DNA of 64,000 nucleotides from Sphingobacteriales bacterium (GCA_012270485.1 JAAXIF010000107.1:29769-93768), one strand, 5' to 3'. Positions 1 through 9,632 are shown, numbered from the stretch's first letter. Numbers and translations: made by a program. Notes: a model not told the origin generated them from the sequence alone.

Positions 1-68
1 CCCGATCACCCGATCACCCGATCACCCGATCACCCGATCACCCGATCACCCGATCGCCCGATCACCCA
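1..68. repeat. Tandem nonamer repeat (CGATCACCC)n
   Basis: About seven head-to-tail copies of the 9-bp unit CGATCACCC run from the window edge, so the array may be longer. One copy carries an A-to-G change (near 55) and the last is degenerate. It ends about 17 bp before the -7 box of the next gene. Units of the opposite orientation recur after the FtsE-type gene at 2057-2110. Function unknown. Confidence 0.9.
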
Positions 69-84
69 TCTGCCATCCATTACT

Positions 85-92
85 TACCTTTG
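85..92 (+). promoter_or_regulatory. Bacteroidota -7 element upstream of purM
   Basis: TACCTTTG matches the Bacteroidota sigma-A -7 consensus TAnnTTTG and lies 24 bp before the purM ATG. No TTG -33 element is visible at the usual spacing, because that region is occupied by the nonamer array. Confidence 0.6.
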
Positions 93-116
93 CCGGAATC
101 TTAAATCTCACAATAC

Positions 117-1295
117 ATGTCTCTCTACGCTCAACGTGGTGTTTCTGCTCAAAAAGAGGAAGTGCATGCGGCCATTCAAAAATTGGATCAGGGGTTATAT
201 GCACATGCTTTCTGTAAAATCTATCCCGATTTCCTGTGTGGAGACAACAATTGGGTTAATATCATGCATGCTGATGGGGCAGGTACCAAAAGTATTCTGG
301 CCTACCTGTATTGGAAAGAAACAGGGGATCTGTCTGTTTGGGAAGGAATAGCCAAAGATGCGGTGGCCATGAATATTGATGACTTGCTTTGTGTAGGTGT
401 TACTGATAATATTTTGTTTTCCTCCACCATCGATCGTAATAAACTCAGGATTCCGGGTGAAGTGTTGCAGGCGGTGATCAATGGTACACAAACTTTTTTT
501 GATCAGTTGAAACAATATGGAGTGAATATCCATTACCTGGGTGGAGAAACAGCGGATGTAGGAGATGTGGTTCGAACCATTGCAGTCAACGGAACGATGA
601 CCAGTCGCTGGCCAAAAAATAAACTGATCACCAATGAAAAAATTACTGCAGGGGATGTCATTGTAGGCTTCGGAAGTGCGGGGAAGGCCGTTTATGAATC
701 TGAGTACAACAGCGGTCTAGGCAGTAATGGACTTACCAGTGCCAGACATGATGTATTGGAAAAATATTATGCCTCTCAGTATCCGGAAACTTTTGAACCT
801 CAGCTTTCTGATGCAGTAGTGTATATCGGAAAGAATAAGATGACGGAACGCTTGGCTGTAGCAGGTTTTGGAGAATTAGAAATTGGGAAATTGTTGTTGA
901 GTCCAACCAGAACCTATGCCCCATTGGTGAAGCAATTATTGGATCATCATTTTGATGCCATTCATGGAATGATTCATTGCAGTGGGGGTGGACAAACCAA
1001 ATGCATGAAATACCTACCGGGTTCATTCAAGGTTGTGAAAGACTGGTTGTTTGAAATTCCACCGATCTTTAATTTGATTCGTGAGAATTCCGGTGCAGAT
1101 ATGCGAGAAATGTATCAGGTATTTAATATGGGGCATCGTCTGGAAGTATTTACACCTCAAGCATCAGCCCAATCTATGATTGATTTGGCAAGTGCTTTGG
1201 GTATTGAAGCTAAGATTGTAGGAAGAATGGAAGCAGCAGCTGTATCATCGCTTCATTTGCATACGACAGAAGGAGAAATTGTTTACGAATATTAA
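117..1295 (+). CDS. purM: Phosphoribosylformylglycinamidine cyclo-ligase (AIR synthase)
   Basis: This is a PurM-family protein of 392 aa. The enzyme catalyses ATP-dependent cyclisation of FGAM to AIR, step five of de novo purine synthesis, in the cytoplasm. The N-terminal part carries the family's DGAGTK loop (about residue 53) and the acidic NIDDLLCVG segment near residue 86. The LGGETADVGD stretch (about 141) and the GLGSNGLTSARH glycine-rich motif (about 201) follow. The length fits the longer Bacteroidota form. The ATG at 117 is preceded by a -7 box 24 bp upstream. The next gene follows after 74 bp on the same strand, but the two are functionally unrelated. Confidence 0.9.
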   Translation: MSLYAQRGVSAQKEEVHAAIQKLDQGLYAHAFCKIYPDFLCGDNNWVNIMHADGAGTKSILAYLYWKETGDLSVWEGIAKDAVAMNIDDLLCVGVTDNILFSSTIDRNKLRIPGEVLQAVINGTQTFFDQLKQYGVNIHYLGGETADVGDVVRTIAVNGTMTSRWPKNKLITNEKITAGDVIVGFGSAGKAVYESEYNSGLGSNGLTSARHDVLEKYYASQYPETFEPQLSDAVVYIGKNKMTERLAVAGFGELEIGKLLLSPTRTYAPLVKQLLDHHFDAIHGMIHCSGGGQTKCMKYLPGSFKVVKDWLFEIPPIFNLIRENSGADMREMYQVFNMGHRLEVFTPQASAQSMIDLASALGIEAKIVGRMEAAAVSSLHLHTTEGEIVYEY

Positions 1296-1369
1296 CAGGT
1301 TAACAATCTCATGATCCTTATTTTTGAAGGAAGGATTATCATCATCACAAGGAAAACTAATTTAGCAAC

Positions 1370-2056
1370 ATGTCTGAAACAGTAGTCTCCATACGCAACG
1401 CCAAAATCTATCAAGGAAATAACCTGATTTTGGAAGATGTCAATTTTTCTGTCAATAAAGGGGAGTTTGTGTATCTGGTAGGAAAAACCGGTACCGGCAA
1501 AAGTAGCTTGCTCAAAACCCTTTATGGAGAATTGCCCCTTACCGAAGGAAGTGCCTCAGTGGTGGGATTTAATCTTCGCGATATGGATTGGAAAAAAGTT
1601 CCTTTCCTGCGTCGTAATCTGGGCGTAGTGTTCCAAGACTTCCAACTATTGACAGATCGCAACGTACATGAAAATCTTCGCTTTGTTTTGAAAGCTACCG
1701 GATGGCAGGATGAGCGATTGATTGAAGAAAAGATCAATGATGTTCTCGATAAAGTGGGATTGAAAAGTAAAGGCTTCAAAATGCCTTTTGAAATGAGTGG
1801 TGGAGAGCAACAACGTGTAGATATTGCACGTGCATTACTCAATTCCCCCAAACTGATTTTAGCAGATGAACCTACCGGAAACCTCGATCCTGAAACCAGT
1901 GATGAAATCATGCAGCTATTGATCCAGATCGCCCGCGATTATGGTACTGCAGTCATCATGGCTACCCACGACTTCATCGTTATCAATCGATATCCTTCAC
2001 GCATATTGAAAACAGAGAAAGGTAGGGTGTTGGATAGTGCGGCGGTAGAGAGTTAG
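1370..2056 (+). CDS. ftsE: FtsE-type ABC transporter ATP-binding protein
   Basis: A 228-aa ABC ATPase. Walker A is GKTGTGKSS at residues 38-46, the signature is MSGGEQQRV near 141, and Walker B with its catalytic Glu is LILADEPTGNLD near 163; the switch His lies in ATHD. Size and sequence fit the FtsE/LolD group that pairs with a FtsX-like membrane protein. FtsEX regulates peptidoglycan hydrolases at division. No ftsX is adjacent: purM lies upstream and convergent glycosyltransferases downstream. LolD or another export ATPase is the main alternative, so the symbol is tentative. Confidence 0.75.
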   Translation: MSETVVSIRNAKIYQGNNLILEDVNFSVNKGEFVYLVGKTGTGKSSLLKTLYGELPLTEGSASVVGFNLRDMDWKKVPFLRRNLGVVFQDFQLLTDRNVHENLRFVLKATGWQDERLIEEKINDVLDKVGLKSKGFKMPFEMSGGEQQRVDIARALLNSPKLILADEPTGNLDPETSDEIMQLLIQIARDYGTAVIMATHDFIVINRYPSRILKTEKGRVLDSAAVES

Positions 2057-2110
2057 GGGGCGGGTGATTGGGGCATCAGGTGATCAGGTAATCGGGTACT
2101 AGGTGCTTGG
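2057..2110. repeat. Degenerate nonamer repeat, inverted relative to 1-68
   Basis: GC-rich run of imperfect words such as GGGTGATTG and GGTAATCGG. These resemble the reverse complement of the CGATCACCC unit at the window start. It sits just after the ftsE stop, in the convergent gap with the glycosyltransferases. Confidence 0.55.
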
Positions 2111-2151
2111 TTTACTACTTTTTCACATTTCTTATTTCTTATTCATCATTC

Positions 2152-3282
2152 CTACTCTCCCCAAATCCAACCTACTTGCTTCTTGGCGTTTCTTTGGTTG
2201 TTGAAGAGGGTGTCTGTGAGTGATCTTCTGTGTGTGGTTTCTGCGGGGGTGAAAGGGGTAAAGAATAGATCCTCTATTTTATTCGCGAATGCTTCAGCGG
2301 TTTCTGCTACATGGCAGGTGGATTCTAGACCGGAATTATTGGCTGTGGCATGATTAACGAGACAATGTCTTCCATTGAAAATAGCATTCACCAATTTGAT
2401 CTTGATACCTGTATGGGTATAGGAGGGAAGGATATTGATTTGCGCTTTTGCAATCATATCCTGCATCTCTCTTTCTGATGGATTGGCTACTAAACAAGTA
2501 TGCCCCTTACTATGTGCCAGTTCTTCTAATTTTTTAGATGGATTTTGTCCGGCGATTACAAAAGGGATTTCTACTTTATCGAATACTTTTTCCAATAACC
2601 AAGTAGCCGCTTTTTCATTTGCATCGATACTTAAATCGCCATGGTACAAGCAAAAGCTGCCGTTACCATTTTTTTCTGTCACTTGCCAATGAGGAGGCAC
2701 ATACAAAGGAAGTTGTTCGATGTTGTTACAACCAAACTCTTTTCGATACACATCATCATCAGCTTCTGTCATTCCCCAAAAAGTAGCTCGCTGTGCAATC
2801 TTGCGTTCATAGCTTTTCAGCATGATGCTTTCTCTTTTGAAATATAATTTCCGGAAAGCGGTAGATGCATTTTTGTACAGGTCGTTGTAATAACGGTATT
2901 CTACATTGTGCAATCGCACAAAAAGTTTACGTTGATGAAAACGTTCATCGACAATTGGGTAGGTGCAATGCACGCCCTCCATAAAAATGGGATGATTATC
3001 CTGCAACAAATGTTCATTCAAATCCTCATTTTTTCTGGAGGCAACAATGTAGGGTAGGGCAGTGGAAATGCCTTTATGTCCTGTATGCCGTTGATAGTAA
3101 TGAACTGATTCGCAAAATTGATTGAGCTCCGGTTGTTCGCCCCTGCCATAATCAAAACAATGCAGATGAATGCGAACGCCTTGTTCTTGTAGGGCCTGTA
3201 ATTTATAAAACACATCATACACCCCTCCCTGATTCACTGGGTAAGGCACCGTAAAAGAAATGATGTGCAGATGCTTGTCCAT
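2152..3282 (-). CDS. Glycosyltransferase, GT4/GT-B-like
   Basis: A 376-aa protein without signal peptide. The N-terminal half begins with an HIISFTVPYPVNQGG segment typical of GT-B donors and acceptors in Bacteroidota surface-glycan genes. The C-terminal half has a sugar-nucleotide-domain pattern: YHGDLSIDANEKAA near residue 215, FVIAGQNPS, and a conserved THTGIKIKLVNAIFNGRH stretch near 290. It probably transfers a sugar to a cell-envelope glycan; substrate unknown. Its ATG directly follows the stop of the upstream glycosyltransferase (TAA-ATG), so the two are co-transcribed. Confidence 0.75.
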   Translation of the reverse strand: MDKHLHIISFTVPYPVNQGGVYDVFYKLQALQEQGVRIHLHCFDYGRGEQPELNQFCESVHYYQRHTGHKGISTALPYIVASRKNEDLNEHLLQDNHPIFMEGVHCTYPIVDERFHQRKLFVRLHNVEYRYYNDLYKNASTAFRKLYFKRESIMLKSYERKIAQRATFWGMTEADDDVYRKEFGCNNIEQLPLYVPPHWQVTEKNGNGSFCLYHGDLSIDANEKAATWLLEKVFDKVEIPFVIAGQNPSKKLEELAHSKGHTCLVANPSEREMQDMIAKAQINILPSYTHTGIKIKLVNAIFNGRHCLVNHATANNSGLESTCHVAETAEAFANKIEDLFFTPFTPAETTHRRSLTDTLFNNQRNAKKQVGWIWGE

Positions 3283-4362
3283 TTACAATTGATTATAAAA
3301 CGCCCTCAGTTTCAATTCCTCCTTTTCCCAGTTCAGCACAGAACGTGCTTTTATTGCATTTTGTTGTAATTCCTGGTATAAAACACGGTCGCTCAGCATT
3401 TTGTTCAATTCACGGGCAATAGAAATACTATCGGGCTCATCCATCATATGGGCAAACCCATGCGAGGCATTGATCTTTTGGTATTCCGGATAGTTGACAC
3501 AAAGCTGAGGAATGCCTGCCATCATATAATCAAAAAAACGGTTGCCGAGGGATTGGTATTGATTGAGTCCTTCGAGACTGAACAGGGTTAAACCGATCGC
3601 CGCTTTCTGGGTGATATGAACGAGTTGATCCGGTGCTACCATACCTTTTAGCAGCACTTTGTCTTCAAGTTTGTATTGTTGGATCAATTGCTTTGTTTGC
3701 TCAAAAAAACTACCTTCTCCACAAATCCATAAGGGGGCGTTAACGAATTGCATGGCTGGAATTAAGGTTTCAAAACAACGTCCTTGATTCACGGCTCCTT
3801 GGTAAAGAATATAGCTTTCAGCAGCATAATTTTCCAATGGATACAATACAGGTAGGTTTCTGATGACTGCATAAGTAACGCCATATTTTTCTTTGAAGTA
3901 GTCTGCAATGAATTGATTAACCGTATACCCCATTCTAAATCTCGGAACCGCAAAAGCTTCGATTCTTAACCAGAATTTTTGTACCCAAGGTCTATGAATG
4001 ATTTCGGCTTGTTCTGTAAAAATTTCATGGGCATCATACACCCGTTTTTGATTTTTCAGAAGAGAGGAGTAATAGCAGGGAAGAATGGTATCCAAATCAA
4101 TCGCGCAAACGATATCAGCTTTTGTAATAAGCAAAAAGAGAAAGAGTCGAATATTATATTCTGCATAAAACAAAAACCCTTTTTCAAAAAAGCAGAACAG
4201 TCTCTTTTGTTGAAAAGCTTGGGTGCGTAAAACAGTGGACGTAGCTTTTTTTCTTCCTACCAATAAAATCGAATATCCCTGTGCTGATAAACTGCCGGCG
4301 ATCCTTTGCATTCGCTGGTCGTAATTCAAGTCGTTGGTAACCGTAAAAATGATCCTTTTCAA
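3283..4362 (-). CDS. Glycosyltransferase, GT4-like
   Basis: A 359-aa GT-B-fold protein beginning MKRIIFTVTNDLNYDQRMQR, a frequent start in Bacteroidota GT4 enzymes. A KRVYDAHEIFTE segment lies near residue 107. A C-terminal donor-binding region includes ILYQGAVNQGR, LKGMVAPDQL and a GNRFFDYMMAGIPQ segment near 276. The role is probably in exopolysaccharide or lipid-linked glycan synthesis (inference). It is the first gene of a two-gene operon and its stop abuts the start of the next glycosyltransferase. It is divergent from smc across a 239-bp gap. Confidence 0.75.
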   Translation of the reverse strand: MKRIIFTVTNDLNYDQRMQRIAGSLSAQGYSILLVGRKKATSTVLRTQAFQQKRLFCFFEKGFLFYAEYNIRLFLFLLITKADIVCAIDLDTILPCYYSSLLKNQKRVYDAHEIFTEQAEIIHRPWVQKFWLRIEAFAVPRFRMGYTVNQFIADYFKEKYGVTYAVIRNLPVLYPLENYAAESYILYQGAVNQGRCFETLIPAMQFVNAPLWICGEGSFFEQTKQLIQQYKLEDKVLLKGMVAPDQLVHITQKAAIGLTLFSLEGLNQYQSLGNRFFDYMMAGIPQLCVNYPEYQKINASHGFAHMMDEPDSISIARELNKMLSDRVLYQELQQNAIKARSVLNWEKEELKLRAFYNQL

Positions 4363-4601
4363 AGGGTAGGCTTATCCAACAAATATAGCGCGGCAAAATG
4401 GAAGAATTTGGTATCGAAAATGGTGATTTTTTACTCGATATAATATTACTTAATTAAGTGATTATCAGTTAATTTTAAAGATATTAGTGAAATTATTTTT
4501 TTTCCTTATTCTTTTTCTCCACGTCTTATACACAGGGGTATAATCTTTCCTAAAATTCTTCCTCTTTTCGCGTATGTTCGCAGGTACTAAATTGAGGAAA
4601 C

Positions 4602-7600
4602 GTGAGATTAAAATCATTAGAAATCAAAGGGTTCAAAAGTTTTGCTGATAAAACGGTGGTTAGTTTTGATGAAGGTATTACCGGCATCATCGGACCCAAC
4701 GGTTGCGGCAAGAGTAATATCATCGATAGTATTCGTTGGGTAATAGGTGAACAAAAAATATCGGCATTAAGAAGTGAGAACCTGGAAGCATTGGTTTTCA
4801 ATGGAAGTAAGACCAGAAGTCCAAGCGGTTTAGCAGAAGTAAGTCTCACTTTCGAAAACACAAAAAATTTACTTCCCACAGAGTTTAGTACCGTTACTGT
4901 AACACGTCGTTTTTATAAAAATGGTGAAAGTGAATATCGCCTCAATGATGTAACCTGTCGTTTAAAAGATATCCATAATCTGTTTTTGGATACCGGTGTC
5001 AGTACAGACAGTTATGCCATCATCGAATTGGGAATGGTGGATGATATCATCAAAGACAAAGAGAATAGCAGAAGAAGGATGCTGGAACAAGCAGCCGGTA
5101 TCACCATTTATAAAACGCGTAAGAAAGAAGCCAAAAATAAACTGGATGCCACCGAACAGGATCTGGCACGTATCGAAGACCTGTTGTTTGAAATCAACAA
5201 CCAATTAAAAACCCTCGAGAACCAGGCAAAAAAAGCGGAGAAGTACTACGAGATCAAAAAAGAATACAAAGAAGTTTCTGTTGAATTGGCGAAAGCTGCT
5301 TTGGAAGGATTCAATATCACTTACAAAGAGCTGAATGAACAACAAGAACTGGAGATCAATAAAAAAGTACAGCTGGATGCAGAGATCGCTGTTGAAGAAG
5401 CGGCGATTGAACAGGAGAAAGTAGGCTTTATTGAAAAAGAGAGAGCCTTACAGAGCATGCAGCATGAATTCAATGACCTCTTACAAAATCTGCGTAGCAA
5501 AGAGAACGAAAGAAACCTTGCGACCCAGAAACTGCATTACCTCAAAGAGAAAGAAACCAGTTTAAAAGATTTTCTGGAAAAAGCATCCGGACAACTAAAA
5601 ACCATCGGCGACTCGATTGAATATACCCAAATGCAGGTGGGTGAAGAAGAAACCAAACTGAGTGAATTACAAGACCGTGTTGAAACGGCTAAATTAGATA
5701 TAGAAGACAAACGTCGCTTATTCGATGAACGCAGAAGTGGGGTAGATGCACTTCGCAATCAATACCAGCAAATTCAGCGTAATCAATTTGATGCAGAGAA
5801 AAAAGTAGCAGTTGCAGATACTTCCATCCAGAACCTGCAGCGTGCCCAAGCGCAGCTCACAGAAGAGAAGCAAAGCCGTGAGATGCAATTAGAGCAACTA
5901 CAAAAAGAACTGGTAGAAAAAGAAGAGAGTTTAGAGGCTCGTAGAATTGATTTACAGCAGTTACAGGAACAGCATGAGCGTACCCGTGAAAACATATTCG
6001 AAACACAAGCACAGCTGGAAGTATTACGCAATGAACTGGCAGAAGAAAACCGAAAACTGGATGCCAAGCGCAACGAATATAACTTATTGAAGAGTTTGAT
6101 TGACTCGATGGAAGGTTATCCGGAGAGTATCAAATTCCTCCACAAAAATCCCAATTGGAATCATACTGCACCGATTCTGTCCGATATCATTTATGTAAAA
6201 GAAGAATACCGAACTGCGGTAGAGAATGTGTTGGAGCCCTACCTGAACTATTATGTAGTTAATAATCTGGAAGAAGGATTGCAGGCTGTTCATCTACTGG
6301 ATAGCAACAACAAGGGGAAAGCGAATTTCTTCATGCTGGATAAGTTTAATGACCTGCGTGTAGAAACACATCAACCTGCCCATACCATCCGTGCGATGGA
6401 AGTGATTGAGGTAGATGATCAATACCGTAAACTGGCTGAATATCTTCTGGGAAATGTCTATATCGCCGAAAACGATGAAGCCATTACCAATAGTAACGGT
6501 GCAGTGGTATTAGAGAAAACCGGTAAATATGTAAAAGGGAAATACACCCTTACCGGCGGAAGTGTCGGATTGTTTGAAGGAAAGAAAATTGGTCGCGCCA
6601 AGAATCTGGAGAAGCTGGCAGAAGAAATTCAAGACCAGGAATCAGTAGTGAGTTTATTGAAAGCGGATATCCAGGCCAAGCATAACGAAGTGATCGCATT
6701 CAATGAGCAGTTGAAGGAAAATGCCATCAAGCAAACTGAAAATGAGATCAATCAACTGACCAATCAGGTATTTGCTACCAGAAATAGAATTGAAAACCTG
6801 CAGGCAGCCCAGCAAAATGCGGTTCAACGTCTAGCCGATTTAGATGCTCGTTTGCAGGATGAGCAAGATGCCATCGCTGCAACCCGTGAACAACTTCATG
6901 CTTTGAATGATCAATTGTTACAGACGGGAGAACAAATGAAAATGGTAGAGCAGGACTATCAATTGGCGGAACAGGAATACAATTTTGCATCTGTTCAGTA
7001 CAATGAAATCAACCTGCAACTGACACGTCAGCAAAGTAAGATCACTACCTTAAAACAAGAGTTAGTATTCAAGGAAAATCAGTTGAGTGAATTGCATCAA
7101 CAAATTGAAAGCAATACCACTCAGCTATCTGAAGCAAGTGGTAATATTGAAGAGGGTGAGAAAGCATTGGTCGGCTCTGAAGAATTGCTATTGGAGTTGA
7201 TGCGTAAAAAAGAAGAAGAGGAAAAGAAATTGAATGAAGCTGATCAGGCATACTACAACCTCAGAAACGCATTGCAGGAAAAAGAGAGCGAACTGCGTTT
7301 GAAAGTGAAGAGCAAAGAAATGATCGATCACCTCGTTACTGAGATCAAGGATAAGCTGAATGAATTGAAATTGCAGCTTGCCGGAATGAAGGAAAGATTG
7401 AGTGTAGAATTTAAAGTAGAATTGGATGAAATCTTAGATCAGGCAAGAACAACAGATACGACACTGGAAGAATTGCAGGCTACGAGCGACAGAATGAAAA
7501 AGCGTTTGGAGAATATGGGAGAGGTTAACCCAACCGCTATCGAAGCCTTCATGGAAATGAAGAAGCGTTATGAGTTCATTCTGGAACAGAAAAACGACCT

Positions 7601-8123
7601 GGTTTCTGCAAAAGAAAGTTTATTGCAAACCATTCAAGAAGTAGAAGCCACTGCCAATCAACAATTCCTGGATACCTTCAATCAGGTTCGTGAAAACTTC
7701 CAAAAAGTATTCAAGGCCTTATTTACCGAAGAAGATACTGCTGACATGGTACTGGTAGATCCAACCAATCTTGCAGAAACGGGTATTGAAATCATTGCGA
7801 AGCCTAAGGGTAAACGCCCATCCTCTATTACACAATTGAGTGGTGGGGAGAAGACTTTGACAGCAACTGCATTATTGTTCTCAATCTACCTTATTAAACC
7901 AGCACCATTCTGTATTTTGGATGAGGTGGACGCACCATTGGATGATGCCAACGTAGGTAAGTTTACGCAGATGATCAAGAAGTTCAGTGATAACTCTCAG
8001 TTCATCATTGTAACCCACAACAAACAAACAATGGGTGCAGTAGACGTGATCTATGGTGTTACCATGCAAGAACCCGGCGTAAGTAAGTTGGTGCCGGTGG
8101 ATTTTAGAAGCCTTTCGAACTAA
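4602..8123 (+). CDS. smc: Chromosome segregation protein SMC
   Basis: A 1173-aa SMC ATPase with a GTG start preceded by GAGGAAAC, one of the few SD-like sites here. The N-terminal head carries Walker A GPNGCGKSN (residues 32-40). Long coiled coils run from about 160 to 500 and 660 to 1000, around a hinge near 505-640 with GKYTLTGGSVG at its end. The C-terminal head has the signature LSGGEKTLTA (from 1079) and Walker B FCILDEVDAPLDD. It compacts and segregates chromosomes, normally with ScpA/ScpB, which are not in the window. Upstream 200 bp are AT-rich. Confidence 0.95.
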   Translation: MRLKSLEIKGFKSFADKTVVSFDEGITGIIGPNGCGKSNIIDSIRWVIGEQKISALRSENLEALVFNGSKTRSPSGLAEVSLTFENTKNLLPTEFSTVTVTRRFYKNGESEYRLNDVTCRLKDIHNLFLDTGVSTDSYAIIELGMVDDIIKDKENSRRRMLEQAAGITIYKTRKKEAKNKLDATEQDLARIEDLLFEINNQLKTLENQAKKAEKYYEIKKEYKEVSVELAKAALEGFNITYKELNEQQELEINKKVQLDAEIAVEEAAIEQEKVGFIEKERALQSMQHEFNDLLQNLRSKENERNLATQKLHYLKEKETSLKDFLEKASGQLKTIGDSIEYTQMQVGEEETKLSELQDRVETAKLDIEDKRRLFDERRSGVDALRNQYQQIQRNQFDAEKKVAVADTSIQNLQRAQAQLTEEKQSREMQLEQLQKELVEKEESLEARRIDLQQLQEQHERTRENIFETQAQLEVLRNELAEENRKLDAKRNEYNLLKSLIDSMEGYPESIKFLHKNPNWNHTAPILSDIIYVKEEYRTAVENVLEPYLNYYVVNNLEEGLQAVHLLDSNNKGKANFFMLDKFNDLRVETHQPAHTIRAMEVIEVDDQYRKLAEYLLGNVYIAENDEAITNSNGAVVLEKTGKYVKGKYTLTGGSVGLFEGKKIGRAKNLEKLAEEIQDQESVVSLLKADIQAKHNEVIAFNEQLKENAIKQTENEINQLTNQVFATRNRIENLQAAQQNAVQRLADLDARLQDEQDAIAATREQLHALNDQLLQTGEQMKMVEQDYQLAEQEYNFASVQYNEINLQLTRQQSKITTLKQELVFKENQLSELHQQIESNTTQLSEASGNIEEGEKALVGSEELLLELMRKKEEEEKKLNEADQAYYNLRNALQEKESELRLKVKSKEMIDHLVTEIKDKLNELKLQLAGMKERLSVEFKVELDEILDQARTTDTTLEELQATSDRMKKRLENMGEVNPTAIEAFMEMKKRYEFILEQKNDLVSAKESLLQTIQEVEATANQQFLDTFNQVRENFQKVFKALFTEEDTADMVLVDPTNLAETGIEIIAKPKGKRPSSITQLSGGEKTLTATALLFSIYLIKPAPFCILDEVDAPLDDANVGKFTQMIKKFSDNSQFIIVTHNKQTMGAVDVIYGVTMQEPGVSKLVPVDFRSLSN

Positions 8124-8146
8124 GATATCTGAGAGATAATGATGGG

Positions 8147-8220
8147 TGAGTAGTGAATAGTCAGTAGTGAGTAGTTAATAAACTTAAACTCACTACTGAC
8201 TATTCACTACTCATTTTTTT
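8147..8220 (+). terminator. Perfect 26-bp inverted repeat with T-run after smc
   Basis: Arms 8147-8172 and 8188-8213 are perfectly complementary over 26 bp. They are separated by a 15-nt loop and followed by seven T residues, so the hairpin could act as an intrinsic terminator for smc. The arms are built from the reiterated words AGTAGTGA and ATAGTCAGT, unlike an ordinary GC-rich terminator. Confidence 0.75.
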
Positions 8221-8237
8221 AACGTTTAGAATACTTC

Positions 8238-8675
8238 ATGTATAAGTCAATATTTATACTTTACCTTGTTTGCTTCTGCTGTTATCTGCTATTCACACGG
8301 CAACCGGACTATTTTGATGGGGTGAAAGTACCGGCACAAATCGTTCAGCAATTGGATAGCTTTAGTAGTAAACCTGTTCTTAAAGCTGTCTTCAATACAG
8401 GAACCAAAGAATATGCTGTTAATCCTCATTATGTTTTCAGAAACATCAAGGAAGGACAGTCTCTCACCGTCATTTATGAAACGGGAATGCCTGAGAAGGG
8501 CGCTGTTTATACATTTTGGGGATATTGGATTACATGGGGAGAGCTGCTCATGTCTATCGTCCTTTGTTTTGTTCTATTTCAAATTGCAGTATCGGTCACC
8601 AATAACCCCAGTCCGGAATCATTGATAGAACAAATGGAGTTCAAAGAAGAAAAAAAGAAAAAATATCTAGATTAA
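8238..8675 (+). CDS. Small membrane protein of unknown function
   Basis: A 145-aa protein. A first membrane segment spans residues 4-20 (FILYLVCFCCYLLF). A soluble part of about 75 residues is rich in beta-prone sequence, and a second membrane segment lies near 102-121. The tail is highly charged, with EEKKKK at the C-terminus. The two-TM layout with a central beta region resembles DUF3592-like proteins, but I cannot assign a family. It lies 117 bp after smc beyond a hairpin and is convergent with the YD-repeat protein gene 11 bp downstream. Confidence 0.65.
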   Translation: MYKSIFILYLVCFCCYLLFTRQPDYFDGVKVPAQIVQQLDSFSSKPVLKAVFNTGTKEYAVNPHYVFRNIKEGQSLTVIYETGMPEKGAVYTFWGYWITWGELLMSIVLCFVLFQIAVSVTNNPSPESLIEQMEFKEEKKKKYLD

Positions 8676-8686
8676 CTTTTGAAGGA

Positions 8687-9520
8687 TTATAAACCGAAGT
8701 ATTGATACTCAATTCTGCCGATTTGAAGTTTGCTTTTATCACTACAAACTTCTTCAATTTTCAATCCTTTATCATTGTATTTATATTTCCAGACAAAATA
8801 ATTATTGCTACCTAAAGAAAATTGGGTCATTTGACTTAACTGGTTCGAAGTATTGTATTCATAAACAAAGTCAGGCATTAATTTTTTTGCCTTGCTATTA
8901 TAACGTACAATATCTGTGAGTTGTTTGTTATTGTTATAGTAGTAATAGTAGCGTTCCACAATTCGACCATTTTTCCGCCATATCTCTTCTCCAATATTTT
9001 GTTGGTCATCTTTTACAAACTGAACAAGCGTGGTATCAACACCGTTTTTGATCCTTAGCATGGTAGCAGGGACTCCAAATTCATCATACGACCATTCATG
9101 AATTTCGGAAATGGTGCTATTCATAAACGTATCCACTGTAGATAAATGAACCTTACTGATACGCCCTTGTGCGTCGTAACTATAATCCGTTTTATTGCTA
9201 ATATTCTTATTATTCGATTGGGTTCTTTTTAATATCCCCATATCATAAGTATTGACAGTAGTCCCTGTTTGGTTGTTACTGGTGGTAGTAATGGTTACTT
9301 TTTTACCATCACGACTCATCTCTTGTGTTACAGCAAACCCCTCGGTAATACTGTTATCCGGTTCATATGAAACAGCTTTTACAGAAGCGATTTTTTGAGC
9401 CCTGAATAACCGATATTGATCATTACCCTGTTTGATGGAAATGATATCATTGAAATAATATTGGGCATTGGCATTCAAAGCTAGGAATAAATAGCTGATG
9501 AGCTGAAGTCTTATGATCAT
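8687..9520 (-). CDS. Exported protein with YD/RHS-like repeats
   Basis: A 277-aa protein from the ATG at 9520, chosen because it gives a clean signal peptide ending in LALNANA before QYYFND; an in-frame ATG at 9562 would add 14 residues. The mature part contains five or six degenerate Y-D-x-x-G/N-x-L repeats, e.g. YSYDAQGRISKV, WSYDEFGVPATM, YEYNTSNQLSQM and YKYNDKGLKIEE. These are like the wall-associated YD repeats of RHS proteins, which form beta-sheet shells. There is no toxin domain and the protein is far shorter than an RHS protein. Probably periplasmic or surface; role unknown. Confidence 0.65.
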   Translation of the reverse strand: MIIRLQLISYLFLALNANAQYYFNDIISIKQGNDQYRLFRAQKIASVKAVSYEPDNSITEGFAVTQEMSRDGKKVTITTTSNNQTGTTVNTYDMGILKRTQSNNKNISNKTDYSYDAQGRISKVHLSTVDTFMNSTISEIHEWSYDEFGVPATMLRIKNGVDTTLVQFVKDDQQNIGEEIWRKNGRIVERYYYYYNNNKQLTDIVRYNSKAKKLMPDFVYEYNTSNQLSQMTQFSLGSNNYFVWKYKYNDKGLKIEEVCSDKSKLQIGRIEYQYFGL

Positions 9521-9632
9521 GGCAGTAAAATTACTTAAAACCTGCTGTTCATTTTTCAACATTCAAGAAACATCGCCTCTTAGCCACTTGCTGCAATGGA
9601 TTAGTTCTGTATTTTTAGTCAAACGTTAACAA

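Noticed and set aside
1..68. CRISPR-like array at the window start
   Set aside because: The 9-bp units are contiguous with no spacers, so this is a simple tandem repeat.
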